Assembly (NCBI RefSeq): GCF_026319305.1
Contig: NZ_JAPDMV010000027.1
Coordinates: 1 to 39,551 of the forward strand
From: Methylophaga sp. OBS4
GTDB taxonomy: Bacteria > Pseudomonadota > Gammaproteobacteria > Nitrosococcales > Methylophagaceae
Reading direction: 5' to 3'
DNA: 39,551 bases
Positions within the stretch are counted from its first letter, which is position 1, and the number at the start of each line of letters is the position of its first letter. The notes below the pieces were generated by a model, which was given only the letters and a program-made list of their open reading frames with translations, was not told the origin of the DNA and searched no databases. Shown one piece after another: positions 9,734-20,117 of the stretch. Position numbers and translations under genes: made by a program.

Positions 9734-12319
9734 ATGAGTGAAATCGCCTTAGAACTGGATTCGATAGGTATCGAAACTGAAATGAAGAAATCGTACCTGG
9801 ATTACGCCATGAGCGTTATCGTAGGTCGAGCGCTGCCTGATGTACGTGATGGTCTGAAGCCAGTCCACCGCCGCGTGCTTTACGCGATGCGGGAACTGGG
9901 TAACAACTGGAACGGCCCTTACAAAAAATCGGCCCGTATCGTCGGTGACGTCATCGGTAAATACCATCCCCACGGTGATACTGCGGTTTACGACACTATG
10001 GTGCGTATGGCGCAGCCATTCTCGATGCGTTACATGCTGGTGGATGGTCAGGGTAACTTCGGTTCCGTGGATGGTGATCCGCCTGCTGCGATGCGTTACA
10101 CCGAAGTTCGGATGGCGAAAATCGCCCATGAAATGCTCGCCGATCTGGAAAAAGAAACGGTCGATTTCAATCCCAATTACGATGAATCAGAAAGCGAACC
10201 ATCGGTTCTGCCCGCTAAAATCCCAGCCTTGCTGGTCAACGGTTCATCCGGTATTGCGGTGGGTATGGCGACCAATATCCCGCCACACAACCTGACCGAA
10301 GTGCTGAACGCCTGTGTTGCCATGATCGATAATCCCGAGATCGGTACTACTGAACTGATGCAGCATATTCCCGGCCCTGACTTCCCGACCGCGGCTATTA
10401 TCAACGGCGCCCGTGGTATTGCCGAAGCCTATCAGACCGGACGCGGCCGTGTTCATATCCGCGCGCTGGCCGATATTGAAACCAACGAGGCCACCGGTCA
10501 GCAAAGCATCGTAGTTAAAGAACTGCCTTATCAGGTCAATAAGGCAAGACTGCTGGAAAAAATTGCCGAACTGGTCAAAGAAAAGAAAATGGACGGTATT
10601 TCTGCCCTGCGTGACGAGTCTGATAAAGACGGCATGCGTATGGTAGTTGTGCTTAAGCGCGGTGAAGTACCGGAAGTAGTGCTGAATAATCTGTATCAGC
10701 AAACCCAGATGCAGACCGTATTCGGTATTAATATGGTTGCCATTGTCGATGGTCAGCCGCGGACTTTGAACCTGAAAGATATTCTGGCGGCCTTTATCCG
10801 TCACCGCCGTGAAGTAGTCACACGCCGTTCCATCTATGATTTACGTAAAGCGCGTGACCGCGCTCATATCCTGGAAGGTCTGGCGACTGCACTGGCTAAT
10901 ATCGATGAAGTGATTGAGCTGATCAAAGCGTCGCCGAACCCTGCCGAAGCGAAAGAAGGCCTTTTGTCCCGTGGCTGGGCCTCAGATATGATTCTGGATA
11001 TGCTCGGTGAAGCCGGCGCGGAAGCCTCGCGTCCGGAAGGCCTGGCGGCTGAACTGGGGCTGGTTAATAATCTCTATTATCTTTCTCCTGTTCAGGCGCA
11101 GGCGATTCTGGATATGCGTCTGCACCGCCTTACCGGTCTGGAACAGGATAAAATTCTGCAGGAATACCGTGAAGTTCTGGATCTGATCGGTGAATTGCTG
11201 GCGATTTTGAGTGATCCGGACAATTTGATGGCGGTCATTCGTGATGAACTGGTCGCTATCAAAACCGAATACGGCGATGACCGCCGCACGGAAATTCTCA
11301 CTAATCATCTGGATTTGACGCTGGAAGATCTGATTACTGAAGAAGAAATGGTCGTGACCCTGTCGCATGCCGGTTATGCTAAAACCCAGCAGTTGGATAC
11401 CTATCAGGCACAACGGCGTGGTGGTAAAGGGAAAGCAGCTACTTCGATGAAAGATGAAGACTTTATCGAACATCTGTTTATCGCCAATACCCACGATACC
11501 TTATTGTGTTTCTCCAGTGCCGGTAAGGTTTACTGGAAAAAAGTCTATGAATTGCCGCAAGGCGGACGCACCGCCCGTGGCAAACCGATTGTAAATCTGC
11601 TGCCGCTGGATGAAGGCGAGAAGATTAATGCGGTGATGCCGATCCGTGAGTTTGAGGCTGACAAGTTTATCTTTATGGCCACCGCTTCCGGCACCGTGAA
11701 AAAAACGCCGCTGGTTGATTATTCACGACCACGTGCTAACGGCATTATCGCGGTAGATCTGAAAGAAGGCGATCAACTGGTCGGTGTTGCGGTGACTGAT
11801 GGGTATTCGGATGTCATGTTGTTCAGTTCCAATGGTAAGGTCATTCGTTTCCCTGAGACTGATGTGCGCTCCATGGGCCGTGTTTCACGCGGTGTCAGAG
11901 GCATGCGCCTTGCTGATAAAGAAAGAATCATTTCGCTGATTATTGCTCAGGAAGAAGGGGCGATTCTGACGGCCACTGAGTTTGGTTTCGGTAAACGTAC
12001 TAATCTGGCCGAATACCGTGTTCAGGGACGTGGTGGCCAGGGTATTATTTCCATCCAGACTTCAGCCCGTAACGGCAATGTTGTAGGGGCGGTACAGGTT
12101 TGTGATGAAGATCAAATCATGCTGATTACCAACGGCGGCACGCTGGTGCGCACCCCGGTAAAACATGTATCTCTGGTCGGTCGTAATACCCAGGGCGTGA
12201 AATTAATCAACCTGAGCAATGATGAAAAATTGGTGGGTGTGGAACGTGTCATCGAAGAAGAAGATGAAGAGGATGCGGAACTACCGGTTGTTGACAGCGA
12301 TACAACGACAGAAGCGTAA
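9734..12319 (+). CDS. gyrA: DNA gyrase subunit A
   Basis: GyrA is the strand-breaking and rejoining subunit of gyrase. The 861-residue length is typical. The catalytic tyrosine is Tyr122 ([10 protein letters not shown]). The quinolone-determining region reads [10 protein letters not shown] with Thr83 and Asp87. Thr83 is the natural residue in several gammaproteobacteria and should not by itself be read as acquired resistance. The GyrA box QRRGGKG lies near residue 560 at the start of the C-terminal beta-pinwheel, and the protein ends in an acidic tail (EEEDEEDAE). It begins a dense plus-strand run and is followed after 2 bases by serC, as in many gammaproteobacteria. Confidence 0.98.
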   Translation: MSEIALELDSIGIETEMKKSYLDYAMSVIVGRALPDVRDGLKPVHRRVLYAMRELGNNWNGPYKKSARIVGDVIGKYHPHGDTAVYDTMVRMAQPFSMRYMLVDGQGNFGSVDGDPPAAMRYTEVRMAKIAHEMLADLEKETVDFNPNYDESESEPSVLPAKIPALLVNGSSGIAVGMATNIPPHNLTEVLNACVAMIDNPEIGTTELMQHIPGPDFPTAAIINGARGIAEAYQTGRGRVHIRALADIETNEATGQQSIVVKELPYQVNKARLLEKIAELVKEKKMDGISALRDESDKDGMRMVVVLKRGEVPEVVLNNLYQQTQMQTVFGINMVAIVDGQPRTLNLKDILAAFIRHRREVVTRRSIYDLRKARDRAHILEGLATALANIDEVIELIKASPNPAEAKEGLLSRGWASDMILDMLGEAGAEASRPEGLAAELGLVNNLYYLSPVQAQAILDMRLHRLTGLEQDKILQEYREVLDLIGELLAILSDPDNLMAVIRDELVAIKTEYGDDRRTEILTNHLDLTLEDLITEEEMVVTLSHAGYAKTQQLDTYQAQRRGGKGKAATSMKDEDFIEHLFIANTHDTLLCFSSAGKVYWKKVYELPQGGRTARGKPIVNLLPLDEGEKINAVMPIREFEADKFIFMATASGTVKKTPLVDYSRPRANGIIAVDLKEGDQLVGVAVTDGYSDVMLFSSNGKVIRFPETDVRSMGRVSRGVRGMRLADKERIISLIIAQEEGAILTATEFGFGKRTNLAEYRVQGRGGQGIISIQTSARNGNVVGAVQVCDEDQIMLITNGGTLVRTPVKHVSLVGRNTQGVKLINLSNDEKLVGVERVIEEEDEEDAELPVVDSDTTTEA

Positions 12320-12321
12320 CT

Positions 12322-13401
12322 TTGAGAGCATATAACTTTAGTGCCGGCCCGGCCATGTTGCCGGATGCCGTAATGAAACAGGCCCAACAGGAAATGCTCG
12401 ACTGGCATGGTTCGGGTATGTCGGTGATGGAAATGAGTCACCGGGGTATTGAATACACTTCTATTGCGGAAAAGGCCGAAGCTGATCTGCGTGAGTTGCT
12501 GGCGATCCCGGACGACTATGCCGTTTTGTTTTTGCAGGGCGGGGCGTCCAGCCAGTTCTCGATGATTCCGATGAATCTGCTGCGGGGTAAAACGGCTGCG
12601 GATTATTTCAATACCGGTGCCTGGTCAGGCAAAGCCATTGCTGAAGCCCGCCGCTATTGTGATGTCAATATCGTGGCTGACGCTACTGATTCACTTTTTA
12701 CTACCATCCCCGAACGGGACAGCTGGCAATTATCCGCTGATGCGGCTTATGTGCATTACACGCCTAACGAAACCATTCATGGTCTTGAGTTTGCTGATAT
12801 TCCCGAGGTCGGGAATGTGCCACTGGTGGCGGATATGTCATCCACGATTTTGTCACGACCGATCGATGTCAGCCGTTTTGGCGTGATTTACGCCGGCGCA
12901 CAGAAAAATATCGGCCCCGCCGGTTTATGTATTGTCATTATCCGTCGTGATTTGATAGGGCAGGTGTTGCCCGGCACGCCGACTATGTTTGATTATCAGA
13001 TTCATGCTGATAACGCGTCCATGTATAACACACCGGCTACCTACAGCTGGTATCTGGCCGGATTGGTGTTTGCTTGGTTGAAACAGCAGGGTGGACTGGA
13101 AAGAATGGCTGAAATAAACAAACGTAAAGCTGATAAATTATATCAAGCGATTGATGACAGTCCCTTCTACCACAACCCGATCGATAAACGCTATCGTTCG
13201 TGGATGAATGTGCCTTTTACGCTGGCAGATGACAAACTGGACCAGATATTTCTGCAGCAGGCGGCGGCGCAGAATCTGCTGACATTGAAAGGCCATCGTG
13301 ATATCGGTGGTATGCGTGCCAGTATTTATAACGCCATGCCTGTGGCAGGTGTTGATAAACTGATTGCTTTTATGGCTGAATTCGAGCGTCAATACGGGTA
13401 A
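12322..13401 (+). CDS. serC: Phosphoserine aminotransferase (TTG start)
   Basis: SerC is a PLP enzyme that makes 3-phosphoserine from 3-phosphohydroxypyruvate in serine synthesis, and the 4-phosphothreonine step in pyridoxine synthesis. The 359-residue protein begins with the family hallmark NFSAGPAMLP (residues 5-14). The PLP lysine is Lys195 in AGAQKNIGPAG. The start must be TTG at 12322: the next methionine (residue 12) is inside the conserved N-terminal motif, and the gyrA stop ends only 2 bases upstream. No strong ribosome site precedes it, so translation probably depends on coupling to gyrA. It is followed 7 bases later by pheA. Confidence 0.96.
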   Translation: MRAYNFSAGPAMLPDAVMKQAQQEMLDWHGSGMSVMEMSHRGIEYTSIAEKAEADLRELLAIPDDYAVLFLQGGASSQFSMIPMNLLRGKTAADYFNTGAWSGKAIAEARRYCDVNIVADATDSLFTTIPERDSWQLSADAAYVHYTPNETIHGLEFADIPEVGNVPLVADMSSTILSRPIDVSRFGVIYAGAQKNIGPAGLCIVIIRRDLIGQVLPGTPTMFDYQIHADNASMYNTPATYSWYLAGLVFAWLKQQGGLERMAEINKRKADKLYQAIDDSPFYHNPIDKRYRSWMNVPFTLADDKLDQIFLQQAAAQNLLTLKGHRDIGGMRASIYNAMPVAGVDKLIAFMAEFERQYG

Positions 13402-13408
13402 ACCGCGA

Positions 13409-14494
13409 ATGAAAGAAAAAAAAGCGCTAGAGCAGATTCGCCAGCAAATTGATGATATTGATTTACATATCCAGCAGTTGCTGAATAAACGCACTGAGAT
13501 GGCACATGAAGTGGCGCAGATTAAGCTCGATAATGGCGAGCGGGCCGACTTTTACCGTCCGGATCGCGAAGCCATGGTACTTCGTACCGTCATGGAACGT
13601 AATGAAGGTCCGTTGTCGGCACAGGAAATGGCTCGTCTTTTCCGTGAAATCATGTCCGCCTGTCTGGCAGCGGAAAAAACCTTACGGGTGGCTTATCTCG
13701 GCCCGGAAGGCTCTTTTACCCAAGCGGCGGCGCAAAAACATTTCGGCGGCAGCGTTGAATTACATCCGATGAGTACCATTGCCGATGTGTTCCATGCGGT
13801 GGAAACTGATCATGCCTGTTATGGCGTGGTGCCGGTGGAAAACTCGACGGAAGGCATGGTCTCGCACACGCTGGATCGCTTTATCGGCTCACCGCTGAAA
13901 ATCAATGGTGAAGTCACTCTGCGTATTCATCATTATCTGTTGAGTAAAGAACAGAGCCTGAAAAAAGTGCATAGGGTTTATGCCCACCCCCAGGCTCTGG
14001 CACAATGTCGTCAGTGGCTGACCGAAGAGTTACCTGGCTGTGAACTGATTGCATTAAACAGTAATTCCGAAGCTGCACGTAAAGCGGCAGAAGAACCCGG
14101 TACAGCGGCAATTGCAGCCAATCGCGCAGCAGAGATTTATGGTTTGTTGGTGCTGGCCAGCAATATCGAAGATGAAGTGGACAACACCACCCGTTTTCTG
14201 GTGATCGGCACAAAAGATGTCGGCCCTTCCGGTGTCGATAAAACCGCTTTACTGGTATCCACCAAAAATAAACCGGGTGCGCTGCAAATGTTGCTTAAAC
14301 CCCTGGCCGACAGTGGTATCAGCATGACACGCATTGAGTCGCGACCCTCAAGAAAAGGGATCTGGGAATATGTATTCTTCATTGATATAGAGGGGCATAT
14401 TCAACAACCGGCTGTAGCCGAAGCGTTAGCGCGTCTGGAGCAGGAATCGTCCATGTTTCGAGTATTGGGCTCATACCCCAAGGCAGTGTTGTAA
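13409..14494 (+). CDS. pheA: Chorismate mutase / prephenate dehydratase
   Basis: This bifunctional enzyme makes phenylpyruvate from chorismate. In the 361 residues, an AroQ chorismate mutase occupies ~1-90 ([12 protein letters not shown]), prephenate dehydratase ~93-270 ([24 protein letters not shown], and the catalytic TRF at 261-263), and an ACT domain ~280-355 (NKPGAL, ESRP at 310-313, [10 protein letters not shown]) senses phenylalanine. The ATG at 13409 is chosen because the upstream in-frame start at 13364 lies inside serC and adds 15 unrelated residues. The gene overlaps ispH by one base (TAATG). The usual downstream neighbours (hisC, tyrA, aroA) are replaced by ispH. Confidence 0.97.
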   Translation: MKEKKALEQIRQQIDDIDLHIQQLLNKRTEMAHEVAQIKLDNGERADFYRPDREAMVLRTVMERNEGPLSAQEMARLFREIMSACLAAEKTLRVAYLGPEGSFTQAAAQKHFGGSVELHPMSTIADVFHAVETDHACYGVVPVENSTEGMVSHTLDRFIGSPLKINGEVTLRIHHYLLSKEQSLKKVHRVYAHPQALAQCRQWLTEELPGCELIALNSNSEAARKAAEEPGTAAIAANRAAEIYGLLVLASNIEDEVDNTTRFLVIGTKDVGPSGVDKTALLVSTKNKPGALQMLLKPLADSGISMTRIESRPSRKGIWEYVFFIDIEGHIQQPAVAEALARLEQESSMFRVLGSYPKAVL

Positions 14495-15450
14495 TGAAAA
14501 AACTGATTCTCGCCAATCCGCGTGGTTTTTGCGCGGGGGTAGATCGTGCTATTGAAATAGTCGAAAGAGCGCTGGAGTTGTTCGGTGCCCCTATCTATGT
14601 GCGCCATGAAGTTGTGCACAATCGCTTTGTTGTGGATGGACTCCGCGAAAAAGGCGCTATTTTCATAGAAGAACTGGATGACGTACCGGATGGCAGCACG
14701 TTGATCTTCAGTGCCCATGGTGTTTCCAAACAGGTGCAGCAGGAAGGTAAGCAACGCGGTCTCAAGGTTTTTGATGCTACCTGTCCGCTGGTGACCAAAG
14801 TGCATATGGAAGTCAGCCGTTACGAAAAGCAGGGGCGAGAATGTGTGTTGATCGGCCATGCAGGCCATCCCGAAGTGGAAGGCACGATGGGACAGTACAC
14901 TTCCGATCAGGGCGGCATGTATCTGGTCGAGTCACCGGAGGATGTCGCTAAACTGCAAGTCAAGAAACCTGATGAACTGGCTTTTGTAACCCAAACTACG
15001 CTGTCGGTTGATGATACTTCACGGGTGATTGATGCCTTACGTGAACGTTTTCCCAAGATTACGGGCCCCAGCAAAGATGATATTTGTTACGCCACCCAGA
15101 ATAGACAGGATGCAGTGAAAAAACTCGCAACTGACTGTGATCTGGTGCTGGTGGTAGGTTCGGTGAACAGTTCTAATTCCAACCGTTTGCGTGAACTTGC
15201 CGAGAAAATGGGGACGCCGGCCTATCTGTTGGATAATGCAGATGAAATCCAGGCGGCGTGGATTGAGGGTAAACAGCTTATCGGTCTGACCGCCGGTGCT
15301 TCTGCGCCGGAAATTCTGGTGCAGCAAGTGGTGAGCAGGCTGGAATCGCTGGGCGTTCAGTCAGCCCGTGAAAGTGAAGGACTACGTGAAAATATTGAGT
15401 TTTCACTGCCGAGAGAGCTTAAGATAGATGTATCAAGTCTGAGAAAATAA
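14494..15450 (+). CDS. ispH: 4-hydroxy-3-methylbut-2-enyl diphosphate reductase
   Basis: IspH performs the last step of the MEP isoprenoid pathway, reducing HMBPP to IPP and DMAPP. The 318-residue protein has the three cluster cysteines at 13 ([10 protein letters not shown]), 97 ([11 protein letters not shown]) and 198 ([10 protein letters not shown]), the proton-donor Glu127 in [11 protein letters not shown], and the substrate-binding SSNSNRL. It starts at the TAATG junction with pheA, so the two are probably translationally coupled. IspH is more often next to fkpB or lspA; placement after pheA is a local arrangement. The ABC permease gene starts 8 bases after its stop. Confidence 0.97.
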   Translation: MKKLILANPRGFCAGVDRAIEIVERALELFGAPIYVRHEVVHNRFVVDGLREKGAIFIEELDDVPDGSTLIFSAHGVSKQVQQEGKQRGLKVFDATCPLVTKVHMEVSRYEKQGRECVLIGHAGHPEVEGTMGQYTSDQGGMYLVESPEDVAKLQVKKPDELAFVTQTTLSVDDTSRVIDALRERFPKITGPSKDDICYATQNRQDAVKKLATDCDLVLVVGSVNSSNSNRLRELAEKMGTPAYLLDNADEIQAAWIEGKQLIGLTAGASAPEILVQQVVSRLESLGVQSARESEGLRENIEFSLPRELKIDVSSLRK

Positions 15451-15458
15451 GGCTGGCT

Positions 15459-16868
15459 ATGTCCTTTCTGCCCGTATTTCTATGGACTGATATTTTAATT
15501 TACCTGCTTCTGGCCGTTGTCGCTGCAGCTGCCGTATTTGTTAAAAACCGCCCCCATCTCAGTGCACCGTGGAAAACCGTGATTCAGCGCAAACGCGGCA
15601 TGATTTCCATCATGATCCTGTTTTGCTATGTGACCATCGGTTTGCTCGACTCAATTCATTTCAGACTGGCTTTGGAGCCTGACAGTCAGCAGCGGCAGCA
15701 TTACGCCACCGAAGTGATCAGTGTATTCGATTTGCTGACGGATTCTTTGCGGCAACAGGTTGAAAAAACCTATTCAGCACCGCTGTCTACCCATTTATTT
15801 GTTAAAGAAATACAGGCTGCAGCAGACGGTACGCTGGTGTATGACTATCCGCGTCTCAAGTTCGGCGGCGCGCATCTCAGTGATGTCGACAATAAATGGT
15901 ATGACATACAGCAAACCATTATTAATGCCAGTGTGCTGGCTTTGCTGCTGGTGTTCCTGGTTTATGTTTTTCATAGCGCCGCTGCTGCCTGGTATACCAA
16001 AACCGATCTGCGGCAACAGGCAAAACGTATTATCAAAGGCGAGACCTCTTATCCCTTGCCAACCTTCTACCTGATGTTGTTGCTGCTGGTGTTGGTGGCG
16101 GCTAATCTCGTCGCATTAAGTGCTGATTATCATGTATTTGGTACCGACAAAGTCGGGCAGGATGTGTTGTATCAGGCTTTAAAAAGTATCAGAACCGGCC
16201 TGGTTATCGGTACCCTTACAACACTGGTGATGCTGCCCCTGGCCATTTTTCTGGGTATTGCCGCCGGTTATTTCAGAGGCTGGATTGATGATTTAATCCA
16301 GTACATTTACACAACGCTGAACTCGATTCCCGGTGTGCTGTTGATTGCTGCGGCGGTATTGATTCTGCAAGTTTATATGAACAACAACCCCGAGCAGTTC
16401 GCGACGGTTGCTGAACGTGCCGATATGCGGCTGTTGTTTCTGTGCATTATTCTCGGCGTGACCAGCTGGACGGGCCTGTGTCGGATTCTCAGGGCCGAAA
16501 CCCTCAAGTTACGTGAAGCCGAATATGTACTGGCTTCACGTGCCTTGGGTGCCAGCAGTTTCAGTATCTTACACAAACATATTCTGCCCAACGTGATGCA
16601 TCTGGTTTTGATCGCTGTGGTGCTTGATTTCAGCGGCCTGGTGCTGGCAGAAGCGGTATTGTCTTATGTGGGTGTCGGGGTTGATCCCTCAATGATCAGC
16701 TGGGGAAACATGATTAACAGCGCCCGCCTGGAAATGGCCAGGGATCCGGTTGTCTGGTGGTCTTTGACTGCGGCTTTTATTTCCATGTTCATTCTGGTGC
16801 TGGCGGCAAACTTATTTGCTGACGTGGTTCGGGATGCCTTTGATCCAAGAATGCAGAGGTCACGATGA
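15459..16868 (+). CDS. DppC/OppC-type ABC transporter permease, enlarged
   Basis: This 469-residue inner-membrane protein carries a BPD_transp_1 permease domain in its C-terminal half. The EAA loop is recognisable (ASRALGASSFSILHKHILPN), as is the DppC-like GTDKVGQDVLYQALKSIRTG. It is longer than usual DppC or YejE (~300-340 residues). The extra length comes from two N-terminal transmembrane segments (~7-27, 49-66) and a polar domain of ~85 residues before a third segment near 155-175. It overlaps the following double ATPase by 4 bases (ATGA), so the two form a transporter unit. No DppB-type permease or binding protein gene is adjacent. The substrate is unknown; peptide or nickel-type uptake is the family default. 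Confidence 0.85.
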   Translation: MSFLPVFLWTDILIYLLLAVVAAAAVFVKNRPHLSAPWKTVIQRKRGMISIMILFCYVTIGLLDSIHFRLALEPDSQQRQHYATEVISVFDLLTDSLRQQVEKTYSAPLSTHLFVKEIQAAADGTLVYDYPRLKFGGAHLSDVDNKWYDIQQTIINASVLALLLVFLVYVFHSAAAAWYTKTDLRQQAKRIIKGETSYPLPTFYLMLLLLVLVAANLVALSADYHVFGTDKVGQDVLYQALKSIRTGLVIGTLTTLVMLPLAIFLGIAAGYFRGWIDDLIQYIYTTLNSIPGVLLIAAAVLILQVYMNNNPEQFATVAERADMRLLFLCIILGVTSWTGLCRILRAETLKLREAEYVLASRALGASSFSILHKHILPNVMHLVLIAVVLDFSGLVLAEAVLSYVGVGVDPSMISWGNMINSARLEMARDPVVWWSLTAAFISMFILVLAANLFADVVRDAFDPRMQRSR

Positions 16869-18904
16869 CAGAGACATTACTGACGGTCAGTGGTCTCAGA
16901 ACTTGGTTTGGACAAGACGATCAGCCGTACAAAGCTGTTGATGGGATTGATTTCAATATCCGGCGTGGCGAGACCTTTGCTTTATTGGGTGAATCGGGCT
17001 GTGGCAAATCGATGACCGCCTTGTCATTGTTAAGACTGAATCCTCATCCTGCCAGTCGGATTGTTGCCGGTGAAGTGACACTTACCGGGCAGAGTTTACT
17101 GCCGCTGTCAGAAGCCGAAATGGAAAAGATTCGCGGGCGTCGGGTTTCAATGATTTTTCAGGAGCCGCAAAGTTCGCTGAATCCGGTTTTGTCCGTGGGC
17201 CAGCAGATTGCGGAAGTACTTCGCTGGCATTTCAAGCTGAACGACGCTGCCATTAATGAGCGCGCTATTGAACTGCTCAAATCGGTGGGCATTCCTGATC
17301 CCGAGCAACGGATCAAAGCCTATCCGCATCAATTGTCCGGTGGTATGAAACAGCGGGTGATGATTGCCATTGCCCTGGCTGGAGAGCCGGAACTGTTGAT
17401 TGCAGATGAGCCGACTACGGCGCTGGATGTGACTATTCAGGCGCAGATCCTTGATTTGCTCAAACAGATACAGCAAAAAACCGGCATGGCGATTTTGCTG
17501 ATCAGCCATGATCTGGGCGTTGTGGCACAGATGGCGGATCATGTGGCCGTGATGTATGCCGGCCAGATTGTGGAAGCCGGTAGCCGCGAGCAGTTTTTTA
17601 ACGATCCCCAGCACCCGTATACCCGTAAATTGTTTGAAGCGCTGCCGTCCGAGCAGAAGCGCGAACAGAAACTGACCGTTATCAAGGGGAGTGTGCCAGC
17701 GCTTAATCAACCGTTTACCGCCTGCCGTTTTGCGGACCGCTGTGACTTTGCCTGGTCGTATTGTCATCAGGTTAAACCAAAGTGGATTGATAAGCGTGGC
17801 CATGGCGTGCGCTGTCACCTGTATGACCCTGCCGTCACAGCTGAGGATGTGAGAACTGATTTGCGGGTGACTAGTTCCAAACTGTCTGAGGTGGTGCCTG
17901 CCGATAATGCCCTGTTGCAAGTGGATCGGCTGAAAGTGCATTTCCCGATTCGCAAGGGTATTTTCCAACGTACCGTCGGCCATGTGAAAGCCGTCGACGA
18001 TGTTAGTCTGAAATTAAGACCGGCAGAAACGCTGGCTGTGGTAGGTGAGTCGGGTTGTGGTAAAACCACGGTGGGCTTGGGTATCTTGCAACTGGTTCCC
18101 GTTACTGCAGGCAGGGTACGTTTTCAGGGGCAAGTGCTCAATGAACTGTCAGAACATGAACTGAAAGCAAGCCGTGCCGCGATGCAGATCATTTTTCAGG
18201 ATCCGTATGCTTCGATGAACCCGCGTATGACCATTACCCAGGTGATTGAAGAGGGCATGCTGAGAACCTCGGTCAAGGATCCGCAGGAAAAGGCCAGACG
18301 CGTCGACGAGTTACTCGAACGTGTCGGTTTGAGAGCGGATATCAAATACCGTTATCCGCACGAGTTTTCCGGTGGCCAGCGTCAGCGGATTTGTATTGCC
18401 CGTGCGCTGGCCGCCGAACCGGAAGTCATTATCTGTGACGAGCCGACCAGTGCGCTGGATGTGTCGGTACAAGCGCAAATTCTCAACTTGCTGCGTGATA
18501 TTCAGCATGAATTTGGTCTGTCGTATCTGTTTATCACTCACAATATCGCGGTGGTAGACTATCTGGCGCATCGTGTTGCGGTGATGTATCTGGGCCGCAT
18601 TGTGGAAGAGGGTGATCGCCATGATGTTCTCAACTCACCCAAACACCCTTATACGCAGGCCTTACTGGCTGCGGTGCCCAAAATTGATGCCGCGACACGG
18701 CAGGAAACTGTCAGGTTGGAAGGCGAACTGCCTTCGCCTGCGAACCCGCCACAGGGATGTCATTTCCATCTGCGCTGCCCGCACGCCATGCCGGTCTGCC
18801 GTGAGCGTTACCCGGATTTAACCCAGTTGAGCCGCAGTCATACAGTTAAATGTTATTTGTATCAAGAGGATTATCATGGATCTACAAACACAGACAGAAC
18901 TTGA
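16865..18904 (+). CDS. Peptide-type ABC transporter, fused double ATPase (DppD-DppF/YejF/GsiA type)
   Basis: This 679-residue protein contains two complete ABC ATPase domains in tandem. The first (~5-265) has Walker [10 protein letters not shown] (42-50), Q-loop [11 protein letters not shown], signature LSGGMKQRV and Walker [13 protein letters not shown]. The second (~350-600) has [22 protein letters not shown], signature FSGGQRQRI and [12 protein letters not shown]. Each is followed by the Cys-containing C-terminal oligopeptide-ABC segment ([23 protein letters not shown]), which can hold an Fe-S cluster in DppD relatives. It pairs with the overlapping permease upstream. Length resembles GsiA/YejF fusions. 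The 3' end overlaps the DUF1244 gene by 29 bases. Confidence 0.92.
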   Translation: MTETLLTVSGLRTWFGQDDQPYKAVDGIDFNIRRGETFALLGESGCGKSMTALSLLRLNPHPASRIVAGEVTLTGQSLLPLSEAEMEKIRGRRVSMIFQEPQSSLNPVLSVGQQIAEVLRWHFKLNDAAINERAIELLKSVGIPDPEQRIKAYPHQLSGGMKQRVMIAIALAGEPELLIADEPTTALDVTIQAQILDLLKQIQQKTGMAILLISHDLGVVAQMADHVAVMYAGQIVEAGSREQFFNDPQHPYTRKLFEALPSEQKREQKLTVIKGSVPALNQPFTACRFADRCDFAWSYCHQVKPKWIDKRGHGVRCHLYDPAVTAEDVRTDLRVTSSKLSEVVPADNALLQVDRLKVHFPIRKGIFQRTVGHVKAVDDVSLKLRPAETLAVVGESGCGKTTVGLGILQLVPVTAGRVRFQGQVLNELSEHELKASRAAMQIIFQDPYASMNPRMTITQVIEEGMLRTSVKDPQEKARRVDELLERVGLRADIKYRYPHEFSGGQRQRICIARALAAEPEVIICDEPTSALDVSVQAQILNLLRDIQHEFGLSYLFITHNIAVVDYLAHRVAVMYLGRIVEEGDRHDVLNSPKHPYTQALLAAVPKIDAATRQETVRLEGELPSPANPPQGCHFHLRCPHAMPVCRERYPDLTQLSRSHTVKCYLYQEDYHGSTNTDRT

Positions 18905-19133
18905 AGCCGCCGCTTTCCGCCGTTTACTGGAGCATCTACGCGAACGCACTGATGTGCAGAATATCGATTTAATGGATTTGGCCGGATTTTGTCGTAACTG
19001 CCTGTCTAAATGGTACCTGGCAGCAGCCGAAGAGAAAGGTATTGAAATGGATTATGATAAAGCCCGTGAATATGTTTACGGCATGCCTTACAGTGAGTGG
19101 AAAGATAAATACCAGACAGGGCCTAAAAAATAA
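18876..19133 (+). CDS. DUF1244 family protein
   Basis: This 85-residue soluble protein matches the DUF1244 family, small proteobacterial proteins of unknown function. The family pattern is visible in AAFRRLLEHLRERTDVQNID, LAGFCRNCLSKWY (two cysteines, residues ~33-36) and YGMPYSEWKDKYQ. The ATG at 18876 is preceded by AGAGGA at 18864-18869 inside the ATPase gene, so it is coupled to the transporter genes by a 29-base overlap. The CxxC pair could bind metal or be redox-active, but nothing in the sequence proves it. It is the last gene of the long gyrA run and ends 26 bases from the convergent anti-sigma gene. Confidence 0.85.
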   Translation: MDLQTQTELEAAAFRRLLEHLRERTDVQNIDLMDLAGFCRNCLSKWYLAAAEEKGIEMDYDKAREYVYGMPYSEWKDKYQTGPKK

Positions 19134-19159
19134 TCTACCACAACAACCTGGAACAGGCA

Positions 19160-19399
19160 CTATGGCTTGGACTTGGAAAGCGCGCGCAGTTTTTCTGCCA
19201 GTGCATGGGTATCAGTGTTATCTTGCTCTCGCGGGCGCAGCACCGCCACGGTATTGATGGTATGTCGAATTTGCTGCAAATAATTACGGCAACAGCTGCA
19301 AATCACCAGATGCAAAAATAAACCAATGCGCTTACCCAGCGGCAGATCACCGTCCAGGTAGTTGCTTGCTTCTTCTGCGACATCTTTACATTCAAACAT
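19160..19399 (-). CDS. Small zinc-finger anti-sigma factor (zf-HC2/ZAS type)
   Basis: This 79-residue protein lies 4 bases downstream of an ECF sigma gene on the same strand. It carries the zinc-binding anti-sigma motif H-x3-C-x2-C (His30, Cys34, Cys37 in HLVICSCC) plus an N-terminal Cys4 and the typical YLDGDLPLGKRI helix. It has no transmembrane segment, so it should be cytoplasmic. By family analogy it holds its sigma factor inactive and releases it when the zinc/thiol site is oxidised or the metal is displaced. That mechanism is inferred. Its partner and the genes opposite suggest control of the hvfA module. Confidence 0.85.
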   Translation of the reverse strand: MFECKDVAEEASNYLDGDLPLGKRIGLFLHLVICSCCRNYLQQIRHTINTVAVLRPREQDNTDTHALAEKLRALSKSKP

Positions 19400-19403
19400 C
19401 TGA

Positions 19404-20015
19404 TTAGCTTTCCTGATACTTTTCTATACTGTGGTGCAGCGCCGTTCTCGCACGATGCAAGAGGACTCTCGCATTAGACGCAGAGATGTCCAGGATGTTA
19501 CAAATTTCCGTCATTTCAATGCCTTCCATATCATACATGGTTAAGACGGCACGCTGGGTCGCCGGTAACTGACGAAAACTATCCTCAATGACTTGTTGTA
19601 ACTGAGCATTTTCCAGTAAAGCTTCCGGTGTGTCCCTATCCCAGGGGAGAATATCGTCAATCCGGTGACCATGATGATCAAATTTATCAGCAGGCACCGC
19701 TTCCCAGCCATCATCCAGTGAAATATGGCGGCTTTCACGGCGTAAACGGCTTTTGGCGCCATTACTAGTGATGTGCAGTAACCAGGTCTTGAGACTGGAG
19801 CGGCCCTCAAAGCCTGGCAGCGCTTTGATTGCCGACACCCAGGCATCCTGAACCACTTCATCGGCAAAAGCCTCACCGATAATGGCTCGGGCCACTGACA
19901 GCATGATATTGTGGTATTGAGCGACGACAAATTCAAATGCCGTGGTATCACCGTCTAATAACAATGAAATCAGGCTATCTTCGTCAAGATCAGCAGGCGA
20001 GACGGTTTTTTTCAT
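19404..20015 (-). CDS. ECF-type RNA polymerase sigma factor
   Basis: This 203-residue sigma factor has only regions 2 and 4, which defines the ECF group. Region 2 spans ~27-95 (FEFVVAQYHNIMLSVARAI, EVVQDAWVSAIKAL, SLKTWLLHITSNGAKSRLRR). Region 4 spans ~140-195 (FRQLPATQRAVLTMYDMEG, helix-turn-helix ICNILDISASNARVLLHRAR). The linker is longer and richer in His and Asp than usual. It is co-transcribed with the zinc-finger anti-sigma gene and divergent from hvfA, with 102 bases between their starts. That spacing and the candidate ECF promoter there suggest it controls hvfA and perhaps itself. The stimulus is not readable from sequence. Confidence 0.92.
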   Translation of the reverse strand: MKKTVSPADLDEDSLISLLLDGDTTAFEFVVAQYHNIMLSVARAIIGEAFADEVVQDAWVSAIKALPGFEGRSSLKTWLLHITSNGAKSRLRRESRHISLDDGWEAVPADKFDHHGHRIDDILPWDRDTPEALLENAQLQQVIEDSFRQLPATQRAVLTMYDMEGIEMTEICNILDISASNARVLLHRARTALHHSIEKYQES

Positions 20016-20021
20016 TAATGC

Positions 20022-20051
20022 TGTAACAAATCCCTATCACGAAAGTCTATG
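20022..20051 (+). promoter_or_regulatory. Candidate ECF-type promoter upstream of hvfA
   Basis: TGTAAC at 20022-20027 resembles ECF -35 boxes (AAC core). About 17 bases further is GTCTATG (20045-20051), resembling ECF -10 boxes with a TC core. The predicted leader before hvfA would be ~60 bases and includes the Shine-Dalgarno AAAGGAT at 20102-20108. No good sigma-70 promoter is seen in the same interval. The match is by eye only. Confidence 0.4.
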
Positions 20052-20117
20052 GTAGCAAGACTGGCCGATGAGTGGCCGGTTGTTTTACTTTTCAACCCCA
20101 AAAAGGATGGATTATTT

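Noticed and set aside
9803..10000. Thr83 in GyrA as a quinolone-resistance mutation
   Set aside because: Thr at this position is the wild-type residue in several gammaproteobacteria, and Asp87 is intact.
10244..10804. Minus-strand open frame of 186 codons inside gyrA
   Set aside because: Opposite a conserved gyrA region, with no ribosome site and no protein-family character.
17147..17983. Minus-strand open frame of 278 codons inside the double ABC ATPase
   Set aside because: Long, but opposite conserved ATPase motifs; composition is rich in His, Gln and Ile as expected for antisense of this codon usage.
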